A stretch of 64,000 nt of DNA, taken from contig CP085323.1 in NCBI GenBank assembly GCA_022870745.1, positions 3,534,001 through 3,598,000 on the forward strand, in the 5' to 3' direction. Positions 15,944 through 26,243 of the stretch are shown here, in pieces. The notes under the pieces were generated by a model, which was not told the DNA's origin, ran no database searches, and saw nothing but the letters and a program-made list of their open reading frames with translations. This DNA is from Silvibacterium acidisoli (lineage in GTDB: Bacteria > Acidobacteriota > Terriglobia > Terriglobales > Acidobacteriaceae). Both the position numbers and the translations under genes were made by a program. Position 1 is the first letter of the stretch; each line of letters begins with the position of its first letter.

Positions 15944-17482
15944 ATGTTCCTACGCCGCCTCGCTTTTCTCTTTCTCGCCTCGACGACCACGGTCCTTTCC
16001 GCACAGGTGCAGCACGCCTTCTTCCGCGTCACGCTGGGACCAGAATTCAAAGAGCCGGTCTCCGGACGCCTGCTCGTCTTTATCGAAAGCGGTAGCGGTG
16101 CCAAGGAGATCGATGCCGATCCCTTCGCTCCGACGCCGGTCTATGTCGCGGCAAAGGAAGTGAGCAGCCTGTCTCCCGGCGCGTCAGTGGACATCGACGT
16201 GGACGAGCTTGCTTATCCGGGAGGCTTCTCGACGCTGAAGCCGGGTGATTACGAGGTGCAGGCCCTGCTCGACACACAGCATACCTATAACTACTCCGGG
16301 CGCGGCGCAGGTGATCTCATCAGCAAGGTAACTCCGCTTGCCCAGTGGACCCCGGGGCATGGTGAGGAGCCTTCGCTGACGCTGACTTCCGAAGCCCAGG
16401 GACGTCCGGAAAAACCGAGCTACGGAGCTGGTTATGACCGCTCTGCGCATCGTGAAGACTTCACCAGTCCGTCACTCAGCCGGTTTTTCGGCCGGCCTGT
16501 GCAGGTGCAGGCATGGGTCGTGTTGCCGCCGGGATACAGCGAGCATCCCAAGGAGCATTATCCAACGGTCTATTGGACGCACGGTTTCACCGGCACTCTC
16601 GCCGCGGCACACGGTTACGGGGCCAGCATCTACTCGCGCATGGATCGTAAGCTGATGCCGCCCATGATCTGGGTCATGCTCAGCGAAGCGTGGACGACAG
16701 GCACGCATGAATTCGCGGACTCGGTAAACGACGGTCCATGGGGTGAAGCACTGACCAAGGAGTTCATTCCATACCTCGAATCGAAGTACCGTATGGACGC
16801 AAAGACCAGCGGACGCTTCCTGACCGGTCACTCCTCGGGTGGATGGGCCACGCTGCAGTTGCAGGTGAACTACCCGAAGGTCTTTGGAGGAACGTGGTCG
16901 ACCTCTCCCGACCCGAGCGATTTTCACGACTTCACTGGCGTCGATCTGTATGCGCCGCACGCAAATCTCTACCACAGGCCTGACGGATCGGCTTATCCCC
17001 TTGTTCGCGATCACGGCAAGGTTGAGGCGACCATCGAGCAGTTCGCGAAGCTGGAGCGGGTGCTTGGCGATTACGGCGGCCAGTTCGGTTCGTTCGACTG
17101 GGTCTTTTCACCGCGCGGCGGCGATGGGCGGCCGCTGCCCATGTTCAATCGCGATACAGGGGACATCGATCCGAAAGTGGTCGATTACTGGCGCGACCAC
17201 TGGGACCTCGCGCACATCGTGCAAACAGACTGGGCGAATCGCGGAAAAGACCTTCGCGGCAAGATTCACCTGTATGTCGGCACGGCTGATACGTTCTACC
17301 TTGACGGGGCCGCGCACAAATTTGAAGCAGTGCTGCGCGGACTGAATGCCGATCCGCATTTCACGTACATTCCGGACCGTACTCATTTCGATCTCTATTG
17401 GAAAGGCGATGACCACGGGGCGCTCTTCGACGAGATCGCCGGGCAGATGTACGCGGTCGCGCGGCCTGGGGCGAAGCGATAA
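15944..17482 (+). CDS. secreted alpha/beta-hydrolase, putative esterase family
   Basis: 512 residues from ATG 15944. An N-terminal signal peptide (LRRLAFLFLASTTTVLSAQ) leads into a ~170-residue beta domain and then a putative-esterase (enterochelin-esterase-like) hydrolase domain at ~175-500. The nucleophile elbow is GHSSGG, and THFDLYW near the C-terminus may supply the histidine. The YPTVYWTHGFTG segment fits the oxyanion region. The substrate is unknown. The start has no Shine-Dalgarno; TACACT ends eight bases before it. Confidence 0.85.
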   Translation: MFLRRLAFLFLASTTTVLSAQVQHAFFRVTLGPEFKEPVSGRLLVFIESGSGAKEIDADPFAPTPVYVAAKEVSSLSPGASVDIDVDELAYPGGFSTLKPGDYEVQALLDTQHTYNYSGRGAGDLISKVTPLAQWTPGHGEEPSLTLTSEAQGRPEKPSYGAGYDRSAHREDFTSPSLSRFFGRPVQVQAWVVLPPGYSEHPKEHYPTVYWTHGFTGTLAAAHGYGASIYSRMDRKLMPPMIWVMLSEAWTTGTHEFADSVNDGPWGEALTKEFIPYLESKYRMDAKTSGRFLTGHSSGGWATLQLQVNYPKVFGGTWSTSPDPSDFHDFTGVDLYAPHANLYHRPDGSAYPLVRDHGKVEATIEQFAKLERVLGDYGGQFGSFDWVFSPRGGDGRPLPMFNRDTGDIDPKVVDYWRDHWDLAHIVQTDWANRGKDLRGKIHLYVGTADTFYLDGAAHKFEAVLRGLNADPHFTYIPDRTHFDLYWKGDDHGALFDEIAGQMYAVARPGAKR

Positions 17483-17487
17483 ACGAT

Positions 17488-17520
17488 CCCATCCATGACG
17501 GTAAAACCGTCATGGATGGG
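17488..17520. repeat. intergenic palindrome, 15-bp perfect stem with 3-base loop
   Basis: The arms CCCATCCATGACGGT and ACCGTCATGGATGGG flank AAA, between the convergent esterase and SDR genes (stops at 17482 and 17530). GGCACCC follows. It could stop transcription from both sides, but there is no T tract; a REP-like dispersed palindrome is the other reading. Confidence 0.65.
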
Positions 17521-17529
17521 GCACCCGTT

Positions 17530-18288
17530 TCAGTGTTTGAACATGCCGTTGAGCTTCTCGAAGAAGCCGTCATACCCCTCGCTCTGGCCGCCGGAATAGC
17601 GAAGCGGCAATACGCGCTGGACCAGCACTTCCTTCACATCCGGCTGAGTCTTCAGAATGCCCACAGTCTCCGAAATGAAGTCTGCCAGCGGCATGGCGTT
17701 GGGATCCTTTGCCTGCTGCGGGCCCTGCAACTCGGTCTGCACGTAGGGCGGAACCAGCTCGATCACCTGGATTTTTGTGTCCTGAAGCTGGTAGCGCAGC
17801 GACTGCGTCCAGGAGTGGATCGCGGCCTTGGTCGCGCAGTAGGTTGGGGTGATAGCCAGCGGGATGAAAGCCAGCCCGGAGGAAACGGTAAGAATCGCCG
17901 CCTGTGGCTGCGCCTTTAAGTGAGAGGCAAGAGCCGCGGTGAGACGGATCGGACCCAAGAGGTTGGTGTTGATCATGGCTTCCGCGTCTTCGACGTTCTC
18001 CGCGAGCAGGTCTTCGTTTCGCATGATGCCGGCGTTGTGAACCACAACGTTCAGTGCAGGAAACTGCTGCGTTACCTCAGAGGCAAAACTGGCGATAGCT
18101 TCGGCATTCTCGATATCGAGGACAATCGACTTCATGCCGGGGTTCGCTGCCGTCGTTTCGTCCAGAACGTTCTTTCGGCGACCAGCGATGATGACCTGGT
18201 TGCCTTCACGGTGAAGGGCTTCAGCAAGAGCGCGTCCAATGCCAGAAGCGCCGCCGGTGATCAGAATGGTGTTGCCACTGATTTGCAT
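17530..18288 (-). CDS. short-chain dehydrogenase/reductase (SDR, DltE-like)
   Basis: 252 residues with the classical SDR features: nucleotide-binding TGGASGIG at residues ~11-18, NVVVHNAG, the active-site serine in TVSSGLAF and the YCATKAA catalytic Tyr/Lys motif. It reduces or oxidises an unknown alcohol/carbonyl with NAD(P)H. It is transcribed away from an HxlR regulator, with a short palindrome over its promoter region, so HxlR-type control in response to reactive carbonyls, quinones or oxidants is a reasonable inference. Confidence 0.92.
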   Translation of the reverse strand: MQISGNTILITGGASGIGRALAEALHREGNQVIIAGRRKNVLDETTAANPGMKSIVLDIENAEAIASFASEVTQQFPALNVVVHNAGIMRNEDLLAENVEDAEAMINTNLLGPIRLTAALASHLKAQPQAAILTVSSGLAFIPLAITPTYCATKAAIHSWTQSLRYQLQDTKIQVIELVPPYVQTELQGPQQAKDPNAMPLADFISETVGILKTQPDVKEVLVQRVLPLRYSGGQSEGYDGFFEKLNGMFKH

Positions 18289-18307
18289 ATCGTTCTCCTG
18301 GAGAAAA

Positions 18308-18324
18308 TAGTAGGATCGTTACTA
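18308..18324. promoter_or_regulatory. inverted repeat TAGTA-N7-TACTA, candidate HxlR operator
   Basis: Perfect 5-bp arms located 20 bases upstream of the SDR start and overlapping TACTAT, a possible -10 box for the SDR on the minus strand. HxlR-family (DUF24) regulators of this kind bind short inverted repeats near divergent target genes. Confidence 0.55.
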
Positions 18325-18377
18325 ACTGAAGGGAAGTAGGCACCTTAAATATCCATACTTACCCAAAGGAGAGTGAC

Positions 18378-18770
18378 ATGGCGGAACCCGCCAGGCACCC
18401 CATTCCTGAAAACCTGGACCCCGCACTTGAGATGCTCGTACGGGAGATCATTGAGCGCGTTGCCGATAAATGGACGATGCTGGCCATTGAAGTTCTCGAT
18501 GAACACGGCAGGCTGCGCTTCACGCAAGTCGGCGAGCTGATCGGCGGTATCAGCCAGAAGATGCTTACCAAGACCCTGCGGCAGATGGAGAGCGATGGGC
18601 TGGTATTGCGCACGATACACCCGGTGATTCCTCCGAGGGTGGAATATGAGCTCACCGACATGGGTCGAAGCCTCGGCGCGGCTTTCTGTGGCGTCTGGAT
18701 CTGGGCGGAGGAGCACAGGGACCGCATCGAGGCGGCGCGGAAGGCCTTTCGCGAGCGGAGCTTGCCCTGA
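18378..18770 (+). CDS. HxlR-family winged-helix transcriptional regulator
   Basis: 130 residues with the HxlR pattern: DKWTMLAIEVLDEHGRLRFTQVGELIGGISQKMLTKTLR..., split as the entry helix, wing and recognition helix, and the C-terminal VEYELTDMGRSL. Start ATG 18378 has AAAGGAGAG upstream. There is no cysteine near the N-terminus of the kind used by YodB/HypR, so direct thiol sensing is not apparent. It is divergent from the SDR gene and probably represses it. Confidence 0.92.
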   Translation: MAEPARHPIPENLDPALEMLVREIIERVADKWTMLAIEVLDEHGRLRFTQVGELIGGISQKMLTKTLRQMESDGLVLRTIHPVIPPRVEYELTDMGRSLGAAFCGVWIWAEEHRDRIEAARKAFRERSLP

Positions 18771-18848
18771 CCCGGTTACGGCCGGATCTGCACCTGGCGT
18801 GGTGCAGTTAGTGGGCCTGACTGGCTTCCTTCATGACTCGCATCACGG

Positions 18849-18854
18849 TATACT
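18849..18854 (+). promoter_or_regulatory. -10 box TATACT directly before ispH (leaderless candidate)
   Basis: TATACT ends six bases before the GTG start of ispH, so transcription would begin at or next to the start codon. No Shine-Dalgarno sequence is present, and this GTG is the only usable start before the conserved IspH N-terminus. A -35 element is not clear. Confidence 0.5.
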
Positions 18855-18860
18855 GACCAG

Positions 18861-19886
18861 GTGACTTCCACCACTCTTGATCCCCGTGTCTCCGGCCCCG
18901 AAGCTGGAGGTTCCTCTATTGACAAGCGCGTTCTGCTGCTGAAGCCCCGCGGTTTTTGTGCGGGTGTTGTGCGCGCAGTCGATATCGTCAAGATCGCCCT
19001 CGAAACCTTTGGCGCGCCCATCTATGTGCGCAAGGAAATCGTTCATAACCGCTTTGTGGTGAACGACCTGATCGAGAAAGGCGCCATCTTTGTCGAGGAC
19101 ATCGATCAGGTTCCCGAGGGCATGCGTGTGATCTACAGCGCGCACGGCGTTTCGCCGGCCGTCAAGGAGCAGTCGAAGGAGCGCAAGCTCAAGGTGATTG
19201 ACGCCACCTGCCCGCTGGTGACCAAGGTCCACGTGGAGGCGATCAAGTTCGCCAAGCAGGGTTATTCGCTGGTGCTGGTCGGCCATCGCGATCATGACGA
19301 AATTGAGGGCACCCTGGGCGAAGCCCCGGATGTGACCCAGGTAGTTTCCAGTCCTGAAGAGGTTCAGTCGCTGGTCGTGCCCGATCCGAACCGCGTAGCG
19401 TACCTGACCCAGACGACGCTGTCGCTGGATGAAGCGCGCGACATCATCAAGGCGCTCAAGGACAAGTTCCCGAACATCGTTGGACCGCCGTCGCAGGATA
19501 TCTGCTACGCCACGGAGAACCGCCAGACCGCGGTAAAGAACGTGGCCCACAAGGCGGATCTCGTGCTCGTGGTCGGTTCGACCAATAGCTCGAACTCGAA
19601 CCGCCTGGTCGAGGTCTCGAACAATCTGAATACCCAGAGCTACCTGATTGACAACTCTGCCGCCATCGATCCGAAGTGGCTTGAGAATGTCTCGACGGTG
19701 GCGATTACCGCCGGAGCATCGGCACCTGAGGTCCTGGTGGAAGAGGTCGTTTCCTACCTCAGGGACCACGGCTATGGTTCAGTTGAAGAAGTAGAAGTGA
19801 TGCCGGAAAATGTCCGCTTCGGTTTACCGCCGGAGATTGTGCAGGCTATCAAGGCTGCTCCCGCAAATACCGCGGCGACAGTCTAA
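18861..19886 (+). CDS. ispH: IspH, 4-hydroxy-3-methylbut-2-enyl diphosphate reductase
   Basis: 341 residues starting at GTG 18861. It catalyses the last step of the MEP pathway, giving IPP and DMAPP, using a [4Fe-4S] cluster. The three cluster cysteines are in KPRGFCAGVVRAV, DATCPLVTKVH and DICYATENRQ. SAHGVSP, VGHRDHDE, TQTTLS (active-site region) and GSTNSSNSNRL are all in place. A ~28-residue N-terminal tail precedes the catalytic core. The gene leads directly into squalene-hopene cyclase, so the precursor and the polycyclic product are encoded side by side. Confidence 0.97.
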   Translation: MTSTTLDPRVSGPEAGGSSIDKRVLLLKPRGFCAGVVRAVDIVKIALETFGAPIYVRKEIVHNRFVVNDLIEKGAIFVEDIDQVPEGMRVIYSAHGVSPAVKEQSKERKLKVIDATCPLVTKVHVEAIKFAKQGYSLVLVGHRDHDEIEGTLGEAPDVTQVVSSPEEVQSLVVPDPNRVAYLTQTTLSLDEARDIIKALKDKFPNIVGPPSQDICYATENRQTAVKNVAHKADLVLVVGSTNSSNSNRLVEVSNNLNTQSYLIDNSAAIDPKWLENVSTVAITAGASAPEVLVEEVVSYLRDHGYGSVEEVEVMPENVRFGLPPEIVQAIKAAPANTAATV

Positions 19887-19941
19887 CCGAGGATAGAGAA
19901 GGCGCAGGGCCGCCCGAGTGGCGGCCTTGTGTGCAGATAGC

Positions 19942-22023
19942 ATGGGGACAAATATAGAAACGTCACAACCCGGGTTTCCTGAACCTCCCGATGCCGGAAC
20001 CGCTGCTCCGGCATCATCCGCTTCCAGGAAGCTCCCGGGCTCGCTGAAATTTGGCCGCATCGATGCGCCTCTCGATGAAGTTGAGGCTGCGGCCGGACGA
20101 TCGCGCGATTACATCTTCACTCAGCAGGATCCTGCCGGTTTCTGGTGTGGCGAGCTCGAAGCAGACTCCATGCTCGAGGCTGACTACATCTTCATGCATC
20201 ACCTGCTGGGTACGGGCGATCCGGGCAAGCTGCAGCGTGCATTGACCGAGATGCTGCGCTTCCAGAAGGAAGATGGCAGCTGGTCGATCTATCCCGGCGG
20301 TCCGGGGAACATCAGTCTTTCCGTAAAGTGCTACTTTGCCTGCAAGCTGATGGGCTGGAGCCAGGATGAGCCCATTCTCGTGAAGGCACGTGAATGGATT
20401 CTCGCCAATGGCGGCGTGGTCGAGTGCAACACCTTTACGAAGATCTATCTCTGCACGCTCGGTCAGTATGAGTACGATGCGGTTCCGGCCATTCCGCCGG
20501 AGATCGTGCTCTTTCCGAACTGGTTTTACTTCAATATTTACGAGATCTCTTCGTGGTCGCGCGCGATCCTGGTGCCGCTTTCGATCGCCTACGCGAAGAA
20601 GCCGTTCAAGAAGATCGCTCCTGAGCAGGGAATCGACGAATTGTTCGTCGGGGGACGCGAGAAGGCGAACCTGCACCTCCGCTGGGATAAGAAGAAGGTC
20701 TTCGGCTGGCGGAACTTCTTCCTCTTCTGCGATCGCATGACGCACTGGTTCGAGCGTATCCATATCCGCCCGTTGCGCAAGATTGCGTTGAAGAAGGCGG
20801 AGAAGTGGATGCTCGAGCGCTTCGAAATGTCGGATGGCCTGGGCGCGATTTACCCTGCCATGATGAACGCCATCATCGCGCTGCGCTGTCTCGGATATTC
20901 GCTCGACGATCCGCAGGTGATCCGCGCCATGGATGAGTTCGAGAAGCTGGGCATCGACGAGCCGAATGGCAGCAAGGATTACGAGAAGCCGACCTTCCGC
21001 ATGCAGCCCTGCGTCTCTCCAGTGTGGGATACCGCACAGGCGGTGTTTGCTCTCGGCGAGGCCGGAGTGCCGCGCAACGATCCTCGGATGTTGAAGGCCG
21101 CCGACTGGATGCTTTCGAAAGAAGTGCGTCACAAGGGCGACTGGTCGATCAAGGTTCCGAAGACACAGCCGGGTGGCTGGTACTTCGAGTTCAACAATGA
21201 GTTCTATCCGGATGTCGATGATTCCGGGCAGGTTCTGCTCGCTCTGAACAAGGTCGACAATCCTCGCGAGCGCTACCAGTACGACGTCTGCCAGCGTGCC
21301 ATCGAATGGATTTTCTCGATGCAGTGCCGGAATGGCGGTTGGGCCAGCTTCGACAAAGACAACACCAAGATGATCTTCGAGCAGATTCCGTTCGCCGATC
21401 ACAACGCCATGCTCGATCCGCCGACAGTCGATATCACTGGGCGAATCCTCGAGACGCTGGCGACATACGGCTACACCCGGAAAGACCGCCGCATCGAGAA
21501 GGCCATCAAGTTCATCTATTCCGAACAGGAGCCGGATGGCAGCTGGTTCGGCCGCTGGGGTGTGAACTACATCTACGGGACCTTCCTGGTGCTTCGCGGA
21601 CTGGAAGCGATCGGTGTCTGGAATCACGAGCCGGAGGTGCAGCAGGCAGCCGAGTGGCTGCGTTCGATCCAGAACGCAGACGGCGGCTGGGGCGAAACCT
21701 GCGGTACCTACGATGACCCGATCACGCGGGGAATCGGACCGAGTACGCCCTCGCAGACGGCCTGGGCCATTCTGGGATTGCTCGCCGCAGGTGACAACCG
21801 CAGCGATTCGGTCGCCAAGGGTATCAAGTGGTTGTTGAAGGAACAGCAGGCTGATGGTTCATGGGATGAAAGCACGGGTGAGGAAGTAACGCGGCAGGCG
21901 ATTTACACGGGCACGGGATTTCCCCGCGTCTTTTATCTCGCGTATCACCTGTATCGCAACTATTTCCCGCTGCTGGCGCTTACAAATTACAAACGCTCCA
22001 TCGAGCGTGAACTCGCGAGTTAA
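19942..22023 (+). CDS. shc: squalene-hopene cyclase
   Basis: 693 residues from ATG 19942; GTG 19918 is also in frame. It cyclises squalene to hopene/diplopterol at the membrane. Many QW repeats are visible (QKEDGSW, QCRNGGW, QEPDGSW, QNADGGW, QQADGSW), which stabilise the alpha-barrel fold. The catalytic protonation motif, usually DXDDTA, reads DVDDSG at residues ~424-429: the aspartates are kept, but the Thr and Ala are replaced by Ser and Gly. It follows ispH by 55 bases and precedes hpnH by 24, in a hopanoid operon. Confidence 0.96.
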   Translation: MGTNIETSQPGFPEPPDAGTAAPASSASRKLPGSLKFGRIDAPLDEVEAAAGRSRDYIFTQQDPAGFWCGELEADSMLEADYIFMHHLLGTGDPGKLQRALTEMLRFQKEDGSWSIYPGGPGNISLSVKCYFACKLMGWSQDEPILVKAREWILANGGVVECNTFTKIYLCTLGQYEYDAVPAIPPEIVLFPNWFYFNIYEISSWSRAILVPLSIAYAKKPFKKIAPEQGIDELFVGGREKANLHLRWDKKKVFGWRNFFLFCDRMTHWFERIHIRPLRKIALKKAEKWMLERFEMSDGLGAIYPAMMNAIIALRCLGYSLDDPQVIRAMDEFEKLGIDEPNGSKDYEKPTFRMQPCVSPVWDTAQAVFALGEAGVPRNDPRMLKAADWMLSKEVRHKGDWSIKVPKTQPGGWYFEFNNEFYPDVDDSGQVLLALNKVDNPRERYQYDVCQRAIEWIFSMQCRNGGWASFDKDNTKMIFEQIPFADHNAMLDPPTVDITGRILETLATYGYTRKDRRIEKAIKFIYSEQEPDGSWFGRWGVNYIYGTFLVLRGLEAIGVWNHEPEVQQAAEWLRSIQNADGGWGETCGTYDDPITRGIGPSTPSQTAWAILGLLAAGDNRSDSVAKGIKWLLKEQQADGSWDESTGEEVTRQAIYTGTGFPRVFYLAYHLYRNYFPLLALTNYKRSIERELAS

Positions 22024-22047
22024 GTTTTTGCAGTACCGAGGAGAAAC

Positions 22048-23577
<1,530 letters not shown>

Positions 23578-23592
23578 CCTTCATATAAATTG

Positions 23593-23623
23593 AAAGCCCC
23601 GGCCTGGCCGGGGCTTTTTCTTT
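23593..23623 (+). terminator. Rho-independent terminator after hpnH
   Basis: The stem AAAGCCCCGGCC / GGCCGGGGCTTT with a two-base loop runs into TTTTTCTTT, 16 bases after the hpnH stop. It ends the ispH-shc-hpnH unit; the reverse complement also serves the convergent glycosidase gene poorly, since its A tract is short. Confidence 0.92.
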
Positions 23624-23628
23624 GGCGT

Positions 23629-25608
23629 CTACTTAACCCAGTGTGCCTCTTCCTGGGGTGCAAGCGTCACGGTAGAGGGCGCGTGCACCCTGCTGCTGCC
23701 TTTGCCGTTGACCAGCCGGTAGGACGATTTGTCGGCGCCGATGGAAGACAGGTCCACCTTGAAGGTCCGTCGCTTGCCGGAGAGATTTTTCAGAACGAAT
23801 CCATGGTCATCGTACCTGTAGCTCAGGTCATATTCCGGGATTCGGAGCTCTATGCTTCCATAGCCGTTCAGATGAGGGGCAACGGAGATATCCGCATCGG
23901 AAGGAATGGTTAGGCCGAGCAGCTTTGTGATCAGGACAGCAGCAAAGACATTGGGATATTCGTAGTACTTCACGGCGCCGTGAGCGTTTTGCCCGTCAAT
24001 GTAATAGACGTGGTCCATGTCATACCGTTCGCCCATGTAGTAATTGTCTTTCGCGGCCTCCGCCGCGACCGCGAGCAGTTGCCGGGAGAGCAGGTCGTTC
24101 TGATCCTGCGAGGCACGGAAGGCGGCGTCCCAGTACCAGTACCTGCCGGCGGCGCTCAGGTCATAGGGGCTGCTGCCGATCTCCGACTTGGTGTACGCGC
24201 CGATGTTCGCCGAGAGAAAACTGGGGAACCTTTCGAATTCGGCCTCGTTCGCCTCGACGAGGTTCTTGACCGACTCGGCCTGGGCTGGAGTTGCGTATCC
24301 GAAGGTGACGGGCAGGGTGTTCGCGAGCAGATGGATGTGATCGTGGACCTGCCCGTTGCGATCGACCCAGTCCACGAACCGGTGATTCGTGTCGTCCCAG
24401 TAGCCCATGGGCAGAGGCTGGATAAGCACAGCCGCCAGCTTCTTCGAAACCTCGGAGTAGTGAGCTGCCTGACCGGCGCGCCCTAAGGCGCGCTCCATGT
24501 TCGCCAGCAGACCGAAGCTGCGGGCAGCGAAGGCCTGGGCCTGGGTGACGCGGCCGTCCTTGATTACCTGGTCTTCGTAGTAGACATCGGACCACACGCG
24601 GCCGTACTGGTCGGTGTTCTGAAGAGTCCATGCTGCGGCCTTTTCGAGGTTGTCGATATTTCTTCGCAGCCACGCAGTGTCCTTGCTGGCTGCGAAATAA
24701 TTCCAGGCCTCTTCCTGCACCTCGATGTTTCCGGTGAGAGGAAACATCGCTGCGTTCTCGCGGTTGTCATAGCTGTTGCGGCGGATGTGGTACTCGCGGC
24801 GGCCATCGGGCTGCACAGAGGTTGGGCTGCGGGAAAGATGCTCCGGGTCATCGTGCATCAGCTGGAATTGAAGCTCGATCATGCGCCGCACAATATCCAG
24901 ATCCAGTTCAGAGCCGATCGCAAGCCGTCCCTTGATCTGGAACTCGTGGTCGACCGCTGGATAGGAACCGGCATAGGCCTTTGTGTTCAGAGTGCTTAGA
25001 ACGTATCCACTGCTGTAGGAGAAGTGAGCGGCCATGGTCTTCTCGACGACGGACGGCAGCATGGTGCCCCAGTAGAAACCGGCCAGCGCGTCTTCAAACT
25101 GGGCGCCCCCTGGGATGTTGAATGAGAAGTCGTGACGGAACACATCACTGTGAGGCCTGGCCTCTGCCGGATAAGCGGTGACGCTGTCTGCGTCGAGGGT
25201 GACGGTCAGCCCGGCAGCGGTTTTGACCGCGCTGGCATTCCCACGCTGCCATTCCAGATCCCACGCATGCTCCTTCGAGTTGGCGTTGAGCGGCAGGACC
25301 CAAAGGGCGGCGTTTGTGTGGATCTGTGTGTCAGCATCGCTGACGGGGAGGACCCACCACTGATCCTGATCGCGCTGCACCCCGAGCGCCTGGCAGTCGC
25401 TGAAGGTGATGGTTATGGGCGCGCCGAGGCTCTTTCGCCTGATCTCGATCCGCTGGTTGTCGGCCTGGGTTACATTGGCGTTCTCGACCTTCTGAAGGAT
25501 TCCACCGGAGAAATGTGGTGGGAGAGCGCCAGGAGCGGGGTTCGCTGTCTGCCCAATTGAGTACGTAGACATTCCGAGTAGCAGGGAGCACCAGATCAGG
25601 TTCTTCAT
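23629..25608 (-). CDS. secreted glycoside hydrolase-like protein ((alpha/alpha)6 six-hairpin type)
   Basis: 659 residues with a signal peptide (LIWCSLLLGMSTYSIGQ). The N-terminal ~220 residues are beta-rich; residues ~230-570 are helical repeats with aromatic and acidic patches (AWNYFAASKDTAWLRRNID, RVWSDVYYEDQ, GRYWYWDAAFRAS, YEYPNVFAAVLI), the pattern of six-hairpin glycosidases. A beta-sandwich tail ends the chain. I cannot assign a GH family or substrate; a role in plant or microbial polysaccharide breakdown is an inference from the type. It is a single gene between hpnH and lexA. Confidence 0.7.
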   Translation of the reverse strand: MKNLIWCSLLLGMSTYSIGQTANPAPGALPPHFSGGILQKVENANVTQADNQRIEIRRKSLGAPITITFSDCQALGVQRDQDQWWVLPVSDADTQIHTNAALWVLPLNANSKEHAWDLEWQRGNASAVKTAAGLTVTLDADSVTAYPAEARPHSDVFRHDFSFNIPGGAQFEDALAGFYWGTMLPSVVEKTMAAHFSYSSGYVLSTLNTKAYAGSYPAVDHEFQIKGRLAIGSELDLDIVRRMIELQFQLMHDDPEHLSRSPTSVQPDGRREYHIRRNSYDNRENAAMFPLTGNIEVQEEAWNYFAASKDTAWLRRNIDNLEKAAAWTLQNTDQYGRVWSDVYYEDQVIKDGRVTQAQAFAARSFGLLANMERALGRAGQAAHYSEVSKKLAAVLIQPLPMGYWDDTNHRFVDWVDRNGQVHDHIHLLANTLPVTFGYATPAQAESVKNLVEANEAEFERFPSFLSANIGAYTKSEIGSSPYDLSAAGRYWYWDAAFRASQDQNDLLSRQLLAVAAEAAKDNYYMGERYDMDHVYYIDGQNAHGAVKYYEYPNVFAAVLITKLLGLTIPSDADISVAPHLNGYGSIELRIPEYDLSYRYDDHGFVLKNLSGKRRTFKVDLSSIGADKSSYRLVNGKGSSRVHAPSTVTLAPQEEAHWVK

Positions 25609-25639
25609 GACGCTCCCAGATTAGACGATTCCAGATTTT

Positions 25640-26242
25640 CTAGTATTTGCGCATTACGCCAAGCACTCGCCCCTGGATGGCGACCTGCGAGGCGGGCACG
25701 TAGATTGGGGCCATCTCGGCGTTCGAGGGTTGCAGGCGTACGCGTGCGCCTTCGACGTAGTAGCGCTTGAGCGTTGTCTCCGAGCCGCGCACCAGCGCTA
25801 CTACGATATCGCCTTCATGCGCCGTGGAGACGCGTTCGACGAAGACATAATCTCCATCGACGATGTGCTCATCGCGCATGGAGTCTCCACGCACCTGCAG
25901 CGCGAAGACTTCGCGGTTGCCCACGATGTCACTCATCGAGATGCTCTCGGTGGTCTCCACCGCCTCAAGCGGTTGGCCGGCAGCGATGCGCCCCAGCAGC
26001 GGCAGTTCGCTGTTGTGGATGGACTGGCTGCGTGGCGGAGTGACGTCGATCGAGCGGCTGCGGTTGTGTTCCCGCTGCAGCAGACCCTTTTCCTGCAAGT
26101 TGGTGATGTGCTTGTGTACCGTCGCCAGCGAACGCAGGCTCAGCCCGTGAGCGATCTCCTCGAAGGAAGGCGAGTAGCCGTTGCGTTCGACAAAGCTCGA
26201 GATGAAATCGAGCACTTCTTTCTGACGGCGCGTAATGGACAT
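25640..26242 (-). CDS. lexA: LexA, SOS repressor
   Basis: 200 residues. Winged-helix DNA-binding domain at 1-65 (RQKEVLDFISSFVERNGYSPSFEEIA, with recognition helix near SLATVHKHITNL). Self-cleavage site Ala88-Gly89, catalytic Ser121 in GDSMRDEHI and Lys159 in TTLKRYY are all present, so it is a normal cleavable repressor controlled by RecA. The gene has no Shine-Dalgarno; TATAAT ends six bases before ATG 26242 on the minus strand, and operator-like repeats lie over the promoter. Confidence 0.97.
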   Translation of the reverse strand: MSITRRQKEVLDFISSFVERNGYSPSFEEIAHGLSLRSLATVHKHITNLQEKGLLQREHNRSRSIDVTPPRSQSIHNSELPLLGRIAAGQPLEAVETTESISMSDIVGNREVFALQVRGDSMRDEHIVDGDYVFVERVSTAHEGDIVVALVRGSETTLKRYYVEGARVRLQPSNAEMAPIYVPASQVAIQGRVLGVMRKY

Positions 26243-26243
26243 G

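Noticed and set aside
18462-18469. GCCGATAA, identical to the sigma-28 -10 element
   Set aside because: It lies inside the hxlR coding region and has no TAAA 15-16 bases upstream.
18788-18807. hairpin CTGCACC-N6-GGTGCAG after the HxlR gene
   Set aside because: The stem is perfect but short and no T tract follows, so it was not listed as a terminator.
20014-21627. 537-codon open frame on the minus strand
   Set aside because: It lies wholly inside shc, whose QW motifs and catalytic residues fix the plus strand; long antisense frames are common in GC-rich genes.
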